A stretch of DNA of 45,374 bases from Methanobacterium sp. UBA410 (GTDB taxonomy: Archaea > Methanobacteriota > Methanobacteria > Methanobacteriales > Methanobacteriaceae): contig DAHH01000004.1 in the NCBI GenBank assembly GCA_002498385.1, positions 116,394 through 161,767 on the forward strand, in the 5' to 3' direction. Shown here piece by piece: positions 8,653 through 16,637 of this stretch. Position 1 is the stretch's first letter, and each line of letters opens with the position of its first letter. Under the pieces are notes generated by a model. That model saw only the letters and a list, made by a program, of their open reading frames with translations, made no database searches and was not told the origin of the DNA. The position numbers were made by a program, and so were the translations under genes.

Positions 8653-9322
8653 TTAATTATCCTTTTTAATTACCTCTTTTAACTCTCTAATTTCTGATTG
8701 TAAATCCTGAACCACATTTTTTGATTCTTTAACTTCGGATTGTAGATCTGGAGCCAGATTTTTCAGTTCTCTGATCTCCAACTGCAGATCCATAACAAGG
8801 CCCTGAAGTTCTTTTATCTCCTCTTTTTCATCTTTGTTCCCGGATTTTCTTGTAAGCCATGAGGCTGTTGATGCTGTGAACATGTTCAAAGAATAGAATG
8901 CCCACGATCATCACTGTCATGCTGATTATTCTACCTGAAATGGTGTGTGGAGTTATTCCTCTTCCATCCGTTGCCATTGTTGGTAAAATGTACCAGAAGG
9001 CATCTCCAAGATTGTGAACATCAGTGTTTATTCCAACTTCTGCAATATAAAAGAAGATTGTACCTGCAACTGCAGTTATCAATATTATTCCAAAGCTTCA
9101 ATCCAGGTGGGTTTCCTCAACAAAGCCCTTGAAATGTTTAGGAATTTTGTTTATTAAAATAATTACTCTTAAAAGCCTTAGGATCCTAAATGGGGCAAAT
9201 TCTATTGGAATCATTGCAATTATATTGAGCCAGTTCCATTTTTCCTTAAAAAATGTTTTTTTTTTATCATCTGAGTTTTTAAGTCTAAACATGAAATCAC
9301 AGAACAATACAAAACAAACCAT
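8653..9322 (-). pseudogene. Decayed voltage-gated-type potassium channel
   Basis: Three collinear pieces form a channel. The first (from 9322) resembles an S2-S4 sensor: DDKKKTFFKEKWNWLNIIA, then the Arg-rich RILRLLRVIILINK. It ends at an in-frame TGA at 9098-9100 and continues as SFGIILITAVAGTIFFYIAE with the pore region. After MTVMIVGILFF the frame shifts near 8890 into MFTASTASWLTRKSGN and a coiled-coil tail of repeated Leu/Glu heptads. The selectivity filter, normally TVGYGD, reads ATDGRG, which should not conduct potassium. The S1 region is missing. With a stop, a frameshift, a lost filter and a lost N-terminus, this is true decay. Confidence 0.82.
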
Positions 9323-10061
9323 TAAATCAAAATAATATTATGTCCTGTGTAAGCTGCATACTTAAATTGTAAAAATCTGAAGCCATTTTTAGGGTTATTT
9401 TTTTTGGATTTAATCGTTTTAAACCTTCTGAACTTCTCCTATCATGCATTGACATAAACAATCACCACTTACTCAATTATTTTGCTGATTTTCAGTTTGT
9501 TGATGTACTTTAAGGTATTTAAAACCAGTAAGAACATTCCTGCTTTAAATCTGAAAGAAATGGAAATGAGTAGTTCAAAGAGAATTTTTAATGCAATTTA
9601 CATTCTCTGCCATTTTTGAGGTCATGACTTTGGGGTACATTTTCTGGCTTTTTAGTTGGATCATTGGTTAAGACCCTTTTGTAATAATTATATTATTATT
9701 TTTAATATTATCGACTTTCAAGGTTTTTGGAAATTCCCTAAACATATTCGGTTCATTATAACCGTAAAAAAAATATACTAAGTTCTATAATAGTATAGAT
9801 GACGAGAAGTGTTTTCGTGGAAAAAAAATCCTCTAAATTGTGGATATTACATTTTACAAAAAAAAGCTGAATATACATGAAGGTTTTGGGGCAGTTAAAC
9901 CATAAAACAGTGGATACACAAGTGCCGGGTCAAGAAAATAATCCAGATTCATGGGTAAATCTGGATTTATCCATATTTCCCTTTGTTATGAACTCCAAAG
10001 CAGTGATTTGACTTCCATTTTTTTGCTATTATTCCTCAGAATGATTAAACGGAGGTAAAAC
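9323..10061. other. Long AT-rich intergenic region with a possible microprotein remnant
   Basis: No gene is supported here. At 9566-9671 a peptide starts MSSSKRIFNAIYIL and, after a small shift in a CT-repeat, continues AIFEVMTLGYIFWLFSWIIG to a stop. This would be a ~36-residue single-helix membrane peptide, now broken. The rest holds only homopolymer tracts and the promoter region for the gene at 10062. Confidence 0.4.
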
Positions 10062-10754
10062 ATGAAACTTGGTGGGCATATAAAAAAGGATGGAAAGGAT
10101 CTAATTTCAACGTGCAATACGTGTGGAAAGGTTGTAAATTTAAGTGAGGATACCAAAGACTGGTTTGGATCGGGCTATTTCTGTCCGTTCTGTAACAATA
10201 AACTCGCTGTTGAACTTGAGGGAGACGTGGTTGACGTTGAAAGCTTGTTAAAGCTGAATCCCTCCATTCCAGAGAAAGCGGAAAAAATAAACAAAACATT
10301 ATATTCTGTTTTAGGAGCTACAGATAAAGATTGGGAGATATTCATGGCTTTAAATTATCTTGCAGCCAATGATAAAACCATAGAGTGCCCTTTCCATATT
10401 GTTGATTCAGATGAGAAGGCTGAAACATCCACTCTTCTCTTGCTGGATAAACAGAGAAAAATTTATGTGGGATTTTTAGATTGGGCAACCAACAATGGGG
10501 AATATGGGACAGATTACAGGGGAAGCGATGTACTTTTCCACATTTACATCCTTGAAGACGAGAGAAACAAGGGCTATGGTACTGAAGCCATGAAATACTG
10601 GGTTGAAAACCATGCAAAAAAGGTAAATGACAAATTTGGCATTGAATTACCCCCAAAAAGTCAGTTAGAAAATGTTCTAATAAACTTGGGTCATGCTAAG
10701 AAAGTTGATGGAAAGTTTGTCCCTATAAATTTTTATGAAACCCTGAATTTTTAA
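10062..10754 (+). CDS. Zinc-ribbon protein with a GNAT-like C-terminal region
   Basis: A 230-residue soluble protein. The N-terminus carries a four-cysteine zinc ribbon (Cys18, Cys21, Cys41, Cys44: CNTC and CPFC). The second half contains FHIYILEDERNKGYGTEAM (residues 159-177). This matches GNAT motif A, where R/Q-x-x-G-x-G/A binds acetyl-CoA pyrophosphate. The combination suggests an N-acetyltransferase with a nucleic-acid- or protein-binding ribbon, but I do not recognise a named family. The region between (residues 50-150) has no clear motif. GGAGG sits 7 bases before the ATG. It appears monocistronic. Confidence 0.7.
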   Translation: MKLGGHIKKDGKDLISTCNTCGKVVNLSEDTKDWFGSGYFCPFCNNKLAVELEGDVVDVESLLKLNPSIPEKAEKINKTLYSVLGATDKDWEIFMALNYLAANDKTIECPFHIVDSDEKAETSTLLLLDKQRKIYVGFLDWATNNGEYGTDYRGSDVLFHIYILEDERNKGYGTEAMKYWVENHAKKVNDKFGIELPPKSQLENVLINLGHAKKVDGKFVPINFYETLNF

Positions 10755-11037
10755 GCGTTATCTTTTTTTTAAACCGTTACTCTTTTTTTCATGTTTTTTG
10801 GATGGATAACTGAACTTTGAATCTGAAACTGTTTTTTCATTATTTAGCTTTAACTGGTATTATGTTAGGTTATCCTTTAACTTATGCACCACATTTAACA
10901 TATTCCTCTGAAGTTTTCATGTTTGAAGATGATAAAATCTTTTTATTTTTTTCTAGCTTGCATAGGTTTCAATACAAAAAAATTATTATACCAAGAAATT
11001 TTATACTTAAGCTTACAAACTTAACTGGAGAGTTTTT

Positions 11038-11376
11038 ATGGAGTCAAATGAACAAATAACTGAAAAAGATGTTATTGACATGATGCACCTTGTTAACAAG
11101 GTCCCGTCCCTTTTACTGAAGCAGATGGTATCCCGAAATTCAAATGTTGTGAAACGTTTCGAAGGTCAGATAAACTCTTACAAAAACCGGCTCTCAGATG
11201 AGAATATTGCAAAACTGGAGAAAGTCATGGAAATGCCAGTTTCAGAGCTTCAGGAAATACTGAAAAGAGCTTACCTTGAAACCAAAAAGAAACAGTTGAA
11301 GATACTTGCAGATCCCACGGCACAACCATTTATAGAAAAGAACCGTCAAGAACTGAAAAAGGTTTTATTCACTTAA
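11038..11376 (+). CDS. Conserved-looking helical protein of unknown function
   Basis: A 112-residue, highly charged, mostly helical soluble protein with no cysteine and no membrane segment. Segments such as SYKNRLSDENIAKLEKVMEM and VSELQEILKRAYLETKKKQL look like amphipathic helices. GGAG precedes the ATG by about 8 bases. Family not recognised. A longer reading frame overlaps its start in another frame but has no ribosome site. Some similarity in feel to small cytoskeletal or sporulation-type adaptor proteins is too weak to use. Confidence 0.7.
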   Translation: MESNEQITEKDVIDMMHLVNKVPSLLLKQMVSRNSNVVKRFEGQINSYKNRLSDENIAKLEKVMEMPVSELQEILKRAYLETKKKQLKILADPTAQPFIEKNRQELKKVLFT

Positions 11377-11446
11377 AATTCAGGACTCTCTTCATTAGGG
11401 GCTCCTAATTCAGGACCCCCCCTATTTATCAGGGGTCTGTTTAATC

Positions 11447-12141
11447 TTATTCCTGTTTAATCATATCTTTGTACTCCAGTTCAGGGAACATAACCCTGAA
11501 TCTGGTGCCATTGTCCCCCTTTAAATTCAAATGTGCCGTCTATCGGATTTACCAAATTGTTTACAAGTTGTATCTCCTGTACTTGATATAAATCCTTTAA
11601 ATTCATTTTTCTGGTTAAAAATTGGTTTTTTTATTGTTTCAACCCAAACAGGATTTTCATCTGTCACGGTTATAAGGTCCATTATATTGGAGGACACGAA
11701 ACTGAGCTTTTCCTCGCTTTCTCGACCAGTTCCTTACTTTCCCTGAGACTTTTTTGAGTTTTTTTGAGTTTTTCAATTGAGCTAAGTTCTCTAACCACCA
11801 CCAAGGTTACTATAGCTCCAACGCTTGCCATCAATGTTCTACTGGGATTGTCCGAGAGAAAGAAGGCTGCAGGTAAAGAGCACAAGTATCAGCGGAAAGA
11901 GAGACAACCATCCAAGCTCGAATTTCAATGACCTGTAAAATGAGTTCAAGGTTTTTAAGTTCAAGTTAACGTTTTTAGTAAATGATAAAGCTGCTAAAAT
12001 CATAAATGATACTGTTAACATCTATGGAATCATCTTTAACCAGTAAAAAGAAGGAATCATCTTTAACCAATAAAGAAAGAGATTTGGTTTAATTGTGTTG
12101 TAGGCAAATATTGTATCACTGATTATCTGGAATATTAGCAT
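11447..12141 (-). pseudogene. Decayed membrane sensor histidine kinase with internal deletion
   Basis: Reading leftward from ATG at 12141 there are hydrophobic segments, a TAG stop at 12022-12024, further membrane helices (MLTVSFMILAALSF, WLSLFPLILVLFTCSL) and a frameshift into a coiled coil (LKKTQKSLRESKELVEKA). Another shift leads into a PAS/PAC domain (EEKLSFVSSNIMDLITVTDE, then IKKPIFNQKNEFKGFISS). The sequence then jumps straight to the last part of an ATPase domain (QLVNNLVNPIDGTFEFKG, GTRFRVMFPELEYKD). The phosphoacceptor His region and the ATP-binding N and G boxes are absent. It cannot be a working kinase. No response regulator is adjacent. Confidence 0.8.
12026..12079 (+). repeat. 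27-bp imperfect tandem duplication within the kinase pseudogene
   Basis: Two units sharing ggaatcatctttaacca and a purine-rich tail start at 12026 and 12053. Because 27 is divisible by three, the peptide WLKMIP is repeated in frame on the minus strand. Confidence 0.7.
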
Positions 12142-12172
12142 TTTTTAACTTCCTAAATTTAGCAGTGCCCCC

Positions 12173-12205
12173 CCTAAAGTTAAATAGCACTTCCTAAAGT
12201 TAAAT
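12173..12205 (+). repeat. 20-bp-spaced short direct repeat
   Basis: cctaaagttaaat occurs at 12173-12185 and 12193-12205, in the gap between the kinase pseudogene and the phosphotransacylase gene. No function is evident. Confidence 0.6.
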
Positions 12206-12259
12206 CGTTAAAAATCCAGAGTTTGAATAAGATGATACTTCTAAACTTAAACAGGGGAC

Positions 12260-12291
12260 TTTCTTTAATCAGTAATTTCTTTAATCAGTAG
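12260..12291 (+). repeat. 16-bp tandem duplication at the end of the ptb gene
   Basis: tttctttaatcagta(a/g) occurs twice in direct succession (12260-12275, 12276-12291). The second copy covers the ptb stop codon, so the first looks like a duplicated 3' edge. Confidence 0.7.
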
Positions 12292-13226
12292 TGAACCTTC
12301 CCAAACTTAATGCTAAGGGTTCTTTCCATGTCAGCCATTAATATGGCAGTTGCAATGGAGTTTAATTTTGACTGGGGTGTGTCTGCTCGGGATGTCAGAA
12401 CTATGGGGGCGCTGGCTCCAACAACCACACCTGCTAGGCTGTCGCCAATTAGGTAGACATGGGCTTTTCCGAGCATGTTGCCGGCTTCAATTGAAGGAAC
12501 AACAATTATATCAGCTTTACCCGCCACAGGTCCTGTTATTTCCTTGTGTTTGGCGGCCCATGGGCTGATTGCATTGTCCAGTGCAAATGGTCCGTCTATT
12601 ATTTTCCCGCTGAACTGTCCCCTCTGACTCATTTTAGCTAAAACAGCAGCATCAATTGTTGACTGCATTTTAGGATTTGCAAGCTCAATTGCAGTTGTAA
12701 CTGCAACCTTTGGATTATTTATATCAAAAATATTAGCAAGATAAATGGCATTTAGAATTATACTACATTTAGCGTCGAGATCTGGAGTTATGTTCATGGC
12801 TCCATCTGTTACAAACAGCAATCGCCCTAAAGCAGAACTTTCAAGCACGTTGACATGGCTCATGAGCTTTCCAGTCCGCAGACCAGTGTCCTTATCAAGC
12901 ACTCCCCGCAGAAAATCGTCGGTATGGGTCATTCCCTTCATCAGAATATCTGCTTTGTTGTTGCTTACAAGTTCAACCGCCTTTTTTATGGCTTTCAAAT
13001 CCTTTGGTTCATCGTATATTTTATCTTCATCTATCCCAATTTCAGAATCCCTTGCAAGTGTTTTTATCTTTTTTTCATCCCCAACAAGAATATAATCTGC
13101 TATTCCTAACTTTTTTGCCTCTGAAACCGCTTTCAGGACTGTTGGGTCCTGTGCTACGGCCACAGAGATCTGTTTTTTTGGATGGGATTTTATTCTTTCA
13201 AATACCTGTTTGAAACTGGTGATCAA
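12285..13226 (-). CDS. ptb: Phosphate butyryltransferase family protein
   Basis: About 313 residues of the phosphate acetyl/butyryltransferase family, which exchanges CoA and phosphate on acyl groups. Recognisable segments are VAQDPTVLKAVSEAKKLGIADYILVG near the N-terminus, ILMKGMTHTDDFLRGVL, then DGPFALDNAISPWAAKHK and VPSIEAGNMLGKAHVYL, the last typical of Ptb. Size matches Ptb (~300) rather than long Pta proteins. GAGGTGA lies 5 bases before a TTG at 13226; a GTG at 13235 would overlap that ribosome site. No butyrate or acetate kinase gene is nearby, so the acyl-phosphate partner is unclear. In methanogens it may recycle CoA from branched or aryl acyl-CoAs, which is inference. Confidence 0.87.
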   Translation of the reverse strand: MITSFKQVFERIKSHPKKQISVAVAQDPTVLKAVSEAKKLGIADYILVGDEKKIKTLARDSEIGIDEDKIYDEPKDLKAIKKAVELVSNNKADILMKGMTHTDDFLRGVLDKDTGLRTGKLMSHVNVLESSALGRLLFVTDGAMNITPDLDAKCSIILNAIYLANIFDINNPKVAVTTAIELANPKMQSTIDAAVLAKMSQRGQFSGKIIDGPFALDNAISPWAAKHKEITGPVAGKADIIVVPSIEAGNMLGKAHVYLIGDSLAGVVVGASAPIVLTSRADTPQSKLNSIATAILMADMERTLSIKFGKVHY

Positions 13227-13405
13227 AAGCCTCACCTCACTGGACCTTTAAATTCAGGCTAAACTCAGCTGGATAAAAACCTGCATTATCCCCTTCAACC
13301 AGTTTGAACTGGTTACTTTGTTGGAATACCCAGATGCCTTATTAAAATAGTTATATATTTTATGATATATAATTTGGCCAGATTTAAATTGCAGATGATT
13401 TAAAA

Positions 13406-13415
13406 GTACATGTAC
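13406..13415. promoter_or_regulatory. Perfect 10-bp palindrome upstream of the symporter accessory gene
   Basis: gtacatgtac is self-complementary and lies 76 bases before the ATG at 13492. A looser inverted repeat (ttatata ... tatataa, 13351-13372) that includes the likely TATA box precedes it. Position and symmetry suggest a dimeric regulator site. Confidence 0.35.
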
Positions 13416-13491
13416 ATAAGGTGATAATTTAAATGTGATGGTTTAAATAGAAATTTTAACGGGAGGGGGTGACAGGATTGGAGGTGAGAAC

Positions 13492-13617
13492 ATGACGGTT
13501 TTAGGAATTGCTGATCCATGGATATGGAGTGCTTACATCCTTTGCATACTTGTAACACTTTTATGCATAATTTACGGTGTTTTAAACTGGAATAAAGGTG
13601 CTGATGAAGATATATGA
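13492..13617 (+). CDS. Symporter small accessory protein (41 residues), orphan
   Basis: A one-helix membrane microprotein: MTVLGIADPWIWSAYILCIL, a hydrophobic core with two Cys, then YGVLNWNKGADED. The pattern G-x-x-DPW-x-x-AY-x-LC...YG-x-x-NWN-x-G is that of the small accessory protein usually encoded directly upstream of sodium:solute symporters. GGAGGTGA lies a few bases before the ATG, so translation should be strong. The next gene is a PRC-barrel protein, not a symporter. The nearest SSS permease in the window is at 5971 and lacks an adjacent accessory gene. It may act in trans or be left over from a lost symporter. Confidence 0.78.
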   Translation: MTVLGIADPWIWSAYILCILVTLLCIIYGVLNWNKGADEDI

Positions 13618-13889
13618 ATCTGAAGATGTGTCTGATTTTTTAATTAATTACTTCCATTTTTTTAATGCTCTCTCATTAAATCTTTGATTTTGCTGAACTG
13701 AATTTATTCTTAAATCCTTTGATCGAACATTATTAATTATTATAATTTCTATTTGCTTAAAAAAGAAACTATAAAAACTATAAATACAAAATGTAATCTA
13801 GTTAGTATTTGTTGACGTTGCAGAACCAGCTTCAAAATTTAAAGCTTCAAGATTTTACCTGCAACTTATTAAAAAGCCTGGGTGATATC

Positions 13890-14138
13890 ATGAGAATGAA
13901 GGAAGAGGTCATTGGAAAAGAAGTTTTGGACAGCTCTGCGGTAATAATTGGAAAGGTTAAAGATGTTGAAATAAACATTGAAACCCGTGAGATCGAGTCG
14001 TTCATACTTGGAAAAGGTGGAATCTCGGAGGGTCTTGGAATTTCAAAGGGTGAAACCATAGTGCCCTATGAAATGGTTAAAAAGATCGGAGACAAGATAC
14101 TCCTTAAAAGTGGAGTTGAAGAAGAGTTTACCATTTAA
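13890..14138 (+). CDS. PRC-barrel domain protein
   Basis: An 82-residue soluble protein consisting of a single PRC-barrel. It starts MRMKEEVIGKEVLDSSAVIIGKVKDVEINIETREIESF, with GEEIVPYE-like GETIVPYEMVKKIGDKILLK at the end. Such archaeal stand-alone barrels occur near RNA-processing and division genes, and their role is unsettled. ATG at 13890 follows GGGTGAT and gives the normal domain length. The frame is open 27 codons further upstream, but that extension looks non-coding. The zinc-finger gene and pyrE follow on the same strand. Confidence 0.85.
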   Translation: MRMKEEVIGKEVLDSSAVIIGKVKDVEINIETREIESFILGKGGISEGLGISKGETIVPYEMVKKIGDKILLKSGVEEEFTI

Positions 14139-14244
14139 TCCAGTACATAATCCATTTTTTTTTGAGATATAAAACTGGATACATAAACCTGAATAAAACT
14201 TTTTAACTGGTTTAACAAAGCTTTAAATGGAAACAGGTGTTTTT

Positions 14245-14454
14245 TTGGAGATCACTGGTATATGCAATGTATGTGGTAGATCCGGTAAGATGTACACGTG
14301 TTCTATGTGTGGAACTATTGTATGTGCCGACTGCTACGACCATGAATTGGGACTCTGCAGGTCATGCAAAAACATTCTGAAGGGAAAGAAAACCCTAAAG
14401 GATAAAAAAAGAAAGGAAATCTTAAAGGATAGCAAAAGAAATTCTAAAGGATAG
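14245..14454 (+). CDS. Small treble-clef-type zinc-finger protein
   Basis: About 69 residues. Six to eight Cys in CNVCGRSGKMYTCSMCG and VCADCYDHELGLCRSCK form a cross-brace zinc finger resembling B-box or HIT-type folds. A strongly basic Lys-rich tail (LKDKKRKEILKDSKRNSKG) follows and suggests nucleic-acid contact. TTG at 14245 is preceded by AGGTG at a 5-base spacing. An ATG at 14227 would add six residues but has no ribosome site. The tail could have been longer, because the Lys-rich coding character continues past the stop in another frame. No characterised function known to me. Confidence 0.72.
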   Translation: MEITGICNVCGRSGKMYTCSMCGTIVCADCYDHELGLCRSCKNILKGKKTLKDKKRKEILKDSKRNSKG

Positions 14455-14664
14455 CAAAAAAGAGAAAGCAAAGACCATAAAAGATGGAAAGAATAAAAGA
14501 TCATGGAAACATGGATAAAATGGGTAATCTTCAAATGATTTTTTTTTAGGATTGATTCAAACTATGCATGATCCACATTCTGATCCTTAAACTTAATGAT
14601 TCCTGAAATCCTCATTGAAAGATGATAAGAAAGGATCCACACTAAAAAGACGTGAGAGAAAATA

Positions 14665-15186
14665 ATGCAGAATAAAGAGGAACTTATAAAACTTTTAAAA
14701 GAAAATGAGGTCATAAAATTTGGAGATTTCACCCTTTCTTCAGGTAAAAAGAGCAGTTACTACGTGGACATGAAAAGGGCTGTAACGGACCCGAAGATAC
14801 TTTCCAAAGTTGCAAAAATGATATCTGAAAGATTGGATAAAGAAAAAACGGATAAAATAGCAGGACCCGCCCTTGGAGCAATACCAATTGTAACAGCTGT
14901 TTCTTTAAAGTCTGAAATCCCAATGCTCATGATAAGAAAAGCAAAAAAAGGTTACGGCACATCTAAACTTATAGAAGGTGACCTTGAGGATGGAGATTCT
15001 GTTGTGGTTGTTGAGGATGTGACAACAACTGGTAACTCCCTTATGAATGCCATCAAAGCAGTGTCAAAAAATGGTGGGGTTGTTAAACAGGCATTTGTAG
15101 TGGTTGACAGAGGAGAAGGTGCCCTTGAGAACTTTGAAAAGGAAGGAGTGGCCTTGAAGCCCCTAGTTTCAATAAAAGACTTTTAA
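14665..15186 (+). CDS. pyrE: Orotate phosphoribosyltransferase
   Basis: 173 residues, the compact archaeal length. The enzyme joins orotate and PRPP to make orotidine monophosphate in pyrimidine synthesis. The N-terminal FGDFTLSSGKKSSYYVDMKRA is characteristic. The mobile loop GYGTSK and the PRPP-binding signature VVVVEDVTTTGNSLMNAI (about residues 112-129) are intact. A ribosome site is weak (GTGAG). No other pyr gene is near. The preceding zinc-finger gene on the same strand is 210 bases away. Confidence 0.95.
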   Translation: MQNKEELIKLLKENEVIKFGDFTLSSGKKSSYYVDMKRAVTDPKILSKVAKMISERLDKEKTDKIAGPALGAIPIVTAVSLKSEIPMLMIRKAKKGYGTSKLIEGDLEDGDSVVVVEDVTTTGNSLMNAIKAVSKNGGVVKQAFVVVDRGEGALENFEKEGVALKPLVSIKDF

Positions 15187-15374
15187 TTTATTGAGTTATT
15201 TTGTTTCATGTGAATTCACATGAATTATCCACCCTGACAAAAAAAGTGGATCTTTCAGTTTTTATTTTGCAGTGCTCCTACCCCAATTTCTTTCTTACCC
15301 TAATTTATTGTTTTAAATTTTAAAAATATTCTTAAATTAAAATTCTTAAAATTCAATTCTTATTAAAAAATAGC

Positions 15375-15896
15375 TCACTCCTTCACGTGTTTAACCAGAT
15401 GTCCGAGTTCTGGCATTATTAACCTCAGACCAAGGTTCACGGCATTTGGAGAACCCGGCATCGCAATGATTATGGTGCCTTCATATACCCCGGCAGTTGC
15501 TCTGCTGAGTATTGCACCTGTTCCAAGTTCTTTATATGATTCATATCGAAATATTTCTCCAAAACCATCCAGTTCCTTATCAAAAAGGGGTCTTAACGTT
15601 TCGATGGTTATGTCGCGGCTTCCGATCCCTGTTCCCCCAGTTGTTAATATCACTTCTACATTTTTATCCATCATATCCCCTATTTTAGACCTTAAAAGTT
15701 TTGGATCATCGGGTATAACTGAGTAGGATATAACCTCATGGTCCCGGTTTAAAGCATTTTTTATGAGCCTTCCCGACACATCTGTGTCTTTTGATTCCAG
15801 AAAATCTCTATATTTTGAGTCACTGAGGGTTATAACCCCAGCTTTAACAGATTTTGGTGCACTTCTCTTGTGGGTTTCCATACTTTCGCTTTTCAT
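15375..15896 (-). CDS. moaB: Molybdenum cofactor biosynthesis protein MoaB/MogA family
   Basis: 173 residues. Family members adenylylate molybdopterin before metal insertion, which tungsten- or molybdenum-dependent formylmethanofuran dehydrogenase needs. The signature TTGGTGIGSRDITIETL and the later AIIIAMPGSPNAVNLGL-type segment are intact. VKAGVITLSDSKYRDFLESK opens the fold. AGGTG just before ATG 15896 decides the start. An earlier in-frame ATG at 15932 would add 12 residues without support. Confidence 0.93.
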   Translation of the reverse strand: MKSESMETHKRSAPKSVKAGVITLSDSKYRDFLESKDTDVSGRLIKNALNRDHEVISYSVIPDDPKLLRSKIGDMMDKNVEVILTTGGTGIGSRDITIETLRPLFDKELDGFGEIFRYESYKELGTGAILSRATAGVYEGTIIIAMPGSPNAVNLGLRLIMPELGHLVKHVKE

Positions 15897-16340
15897 ATAA
15901 ACACCTGTATAATCATCTGGTTTACAGAACACAGTTTCAACATTCGTTTTAAAAGTTAATCTTCTAATTTAAAATCATTTATATTTAAAATAAACAAAGC
16001 AAGCAAATTTTAAAATATAATAATAGTTATGATTAATAATAGTTATAATAAAAATATAATAAATTAGTTATAATACTATAAGCTTATATTAATTTTCACT
16101 GAACTACTAAAAAAAAGTTTATATCAATTATGGTGGAAGAGAATTTATATTTATATGTGTACTTGAATTGAAAAATAGAGTATCTACTCATGAACTGAGA
16201 TAAACATGGACAATGAAAGTGAGATAAAACATAGTTGTAGAGACCAGATAAAACATCCTTTTGTACTAATTAGAAAATGTGTTAACCTTGATTACTCTTC
16301 TGCTTCTTTTAACATGTAATTATAAAGTCTTCGCTCTTGA

Positions 16341-16348
16341 AATATTAT
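16341..16348 (+). promoter_or_regulatory. TATA box for the candidate RNA
   Basis: AATATTATA-type sequence is centred about 24 bases before the start of the GC-richer stem at 16368, the usual archaeal spacing to a transcription start. A second possible TATA (aattataaag) lies at 16318-16327. Confidence 0.4.
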
Positions 16349-16367
16349 AGAAAAGCTTTTTAATGCA

Positions 16368-16460
16368 GAGGGAGGGTATTAAGTCCAAATCGGAGGCGGT
16401 TTTCTTCTTTGCGAAAATATAAGAGGAGTCTAATTTTACCCCCCCTCACTAATATTTTTT
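16368..16460 (+). ncRNA. Candidate structured non-coding RNA
   Basis: An isolated GC-richer island in AT-rich DNA. gagggagggta (16368-16378) pairs with taccccccctc (16437-16447) over 10 of 11 positions, closing an ~80-nt element. Inside, ttttc and gaaaa form a smaller hairpin. A six-T run follows at 16455-16460, as expected for an archaeal terminator, and a TATA box lies at the right distance upstream. No open frame covers it. It is not a tRNA, and I do not recognise a known riboswitch. It could instead be an untranslated leader, but the nearest rightward gene (nob1) is about 660 bases away. Confidence 0.45.
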
Positions 16461-16637
16461 GTATTTTGTAACATAAAAAACTTTTGCATGTTATTTAAAA
16501 ATATGTAAAAACTCTTTAAATACTTTAAAAACTAAAATAATCCATTTTTTGGCATAACACAATCTTATAATTCAGATTTCGAAATGATTTAAATATTCTA
16601 ATTGTTCTAACCATACCTTTTCAGATATAAACTGAGA

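Larger units (their letters stand above)
15897..16620. other. Long intergenic region containing a candidate RNA gene
   Basis: No protein gene is supported over 720 bases. The left half is the moaB promoter region, with TA-rich repeats of the type aataatagttataat near 16020-16075. The right half holds the GC-richer element at 16368-16460. The remainder, to 16620, is AT-rich and featureless. Confidence 0.6.

Noticed and set aside
10817..11059. 80-codon rightward open frame overlapping the gene at 11038
   Set aside because: No ribosome site, AT-driven hydrophobic composition, and it overlaps the well-supported ATG with GGAG of the next gene in another frame.
14455..14515. Extension of the zinc-finger protein past its stop
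   Set aside because: The Lys-rich reading continues only in another frame through purine-rich DNA, which gives such peptides by composition alone.
16368..16460. tRNA or known riboswitch
   Set aside because: No cloverleaf or T-loop GGTTCAAATCC-like motif, and no similarity to fluoride, SAM, preQ1 or molybdenum cofactor elements that I can recognise. Not placed in front of a close downstream gene.
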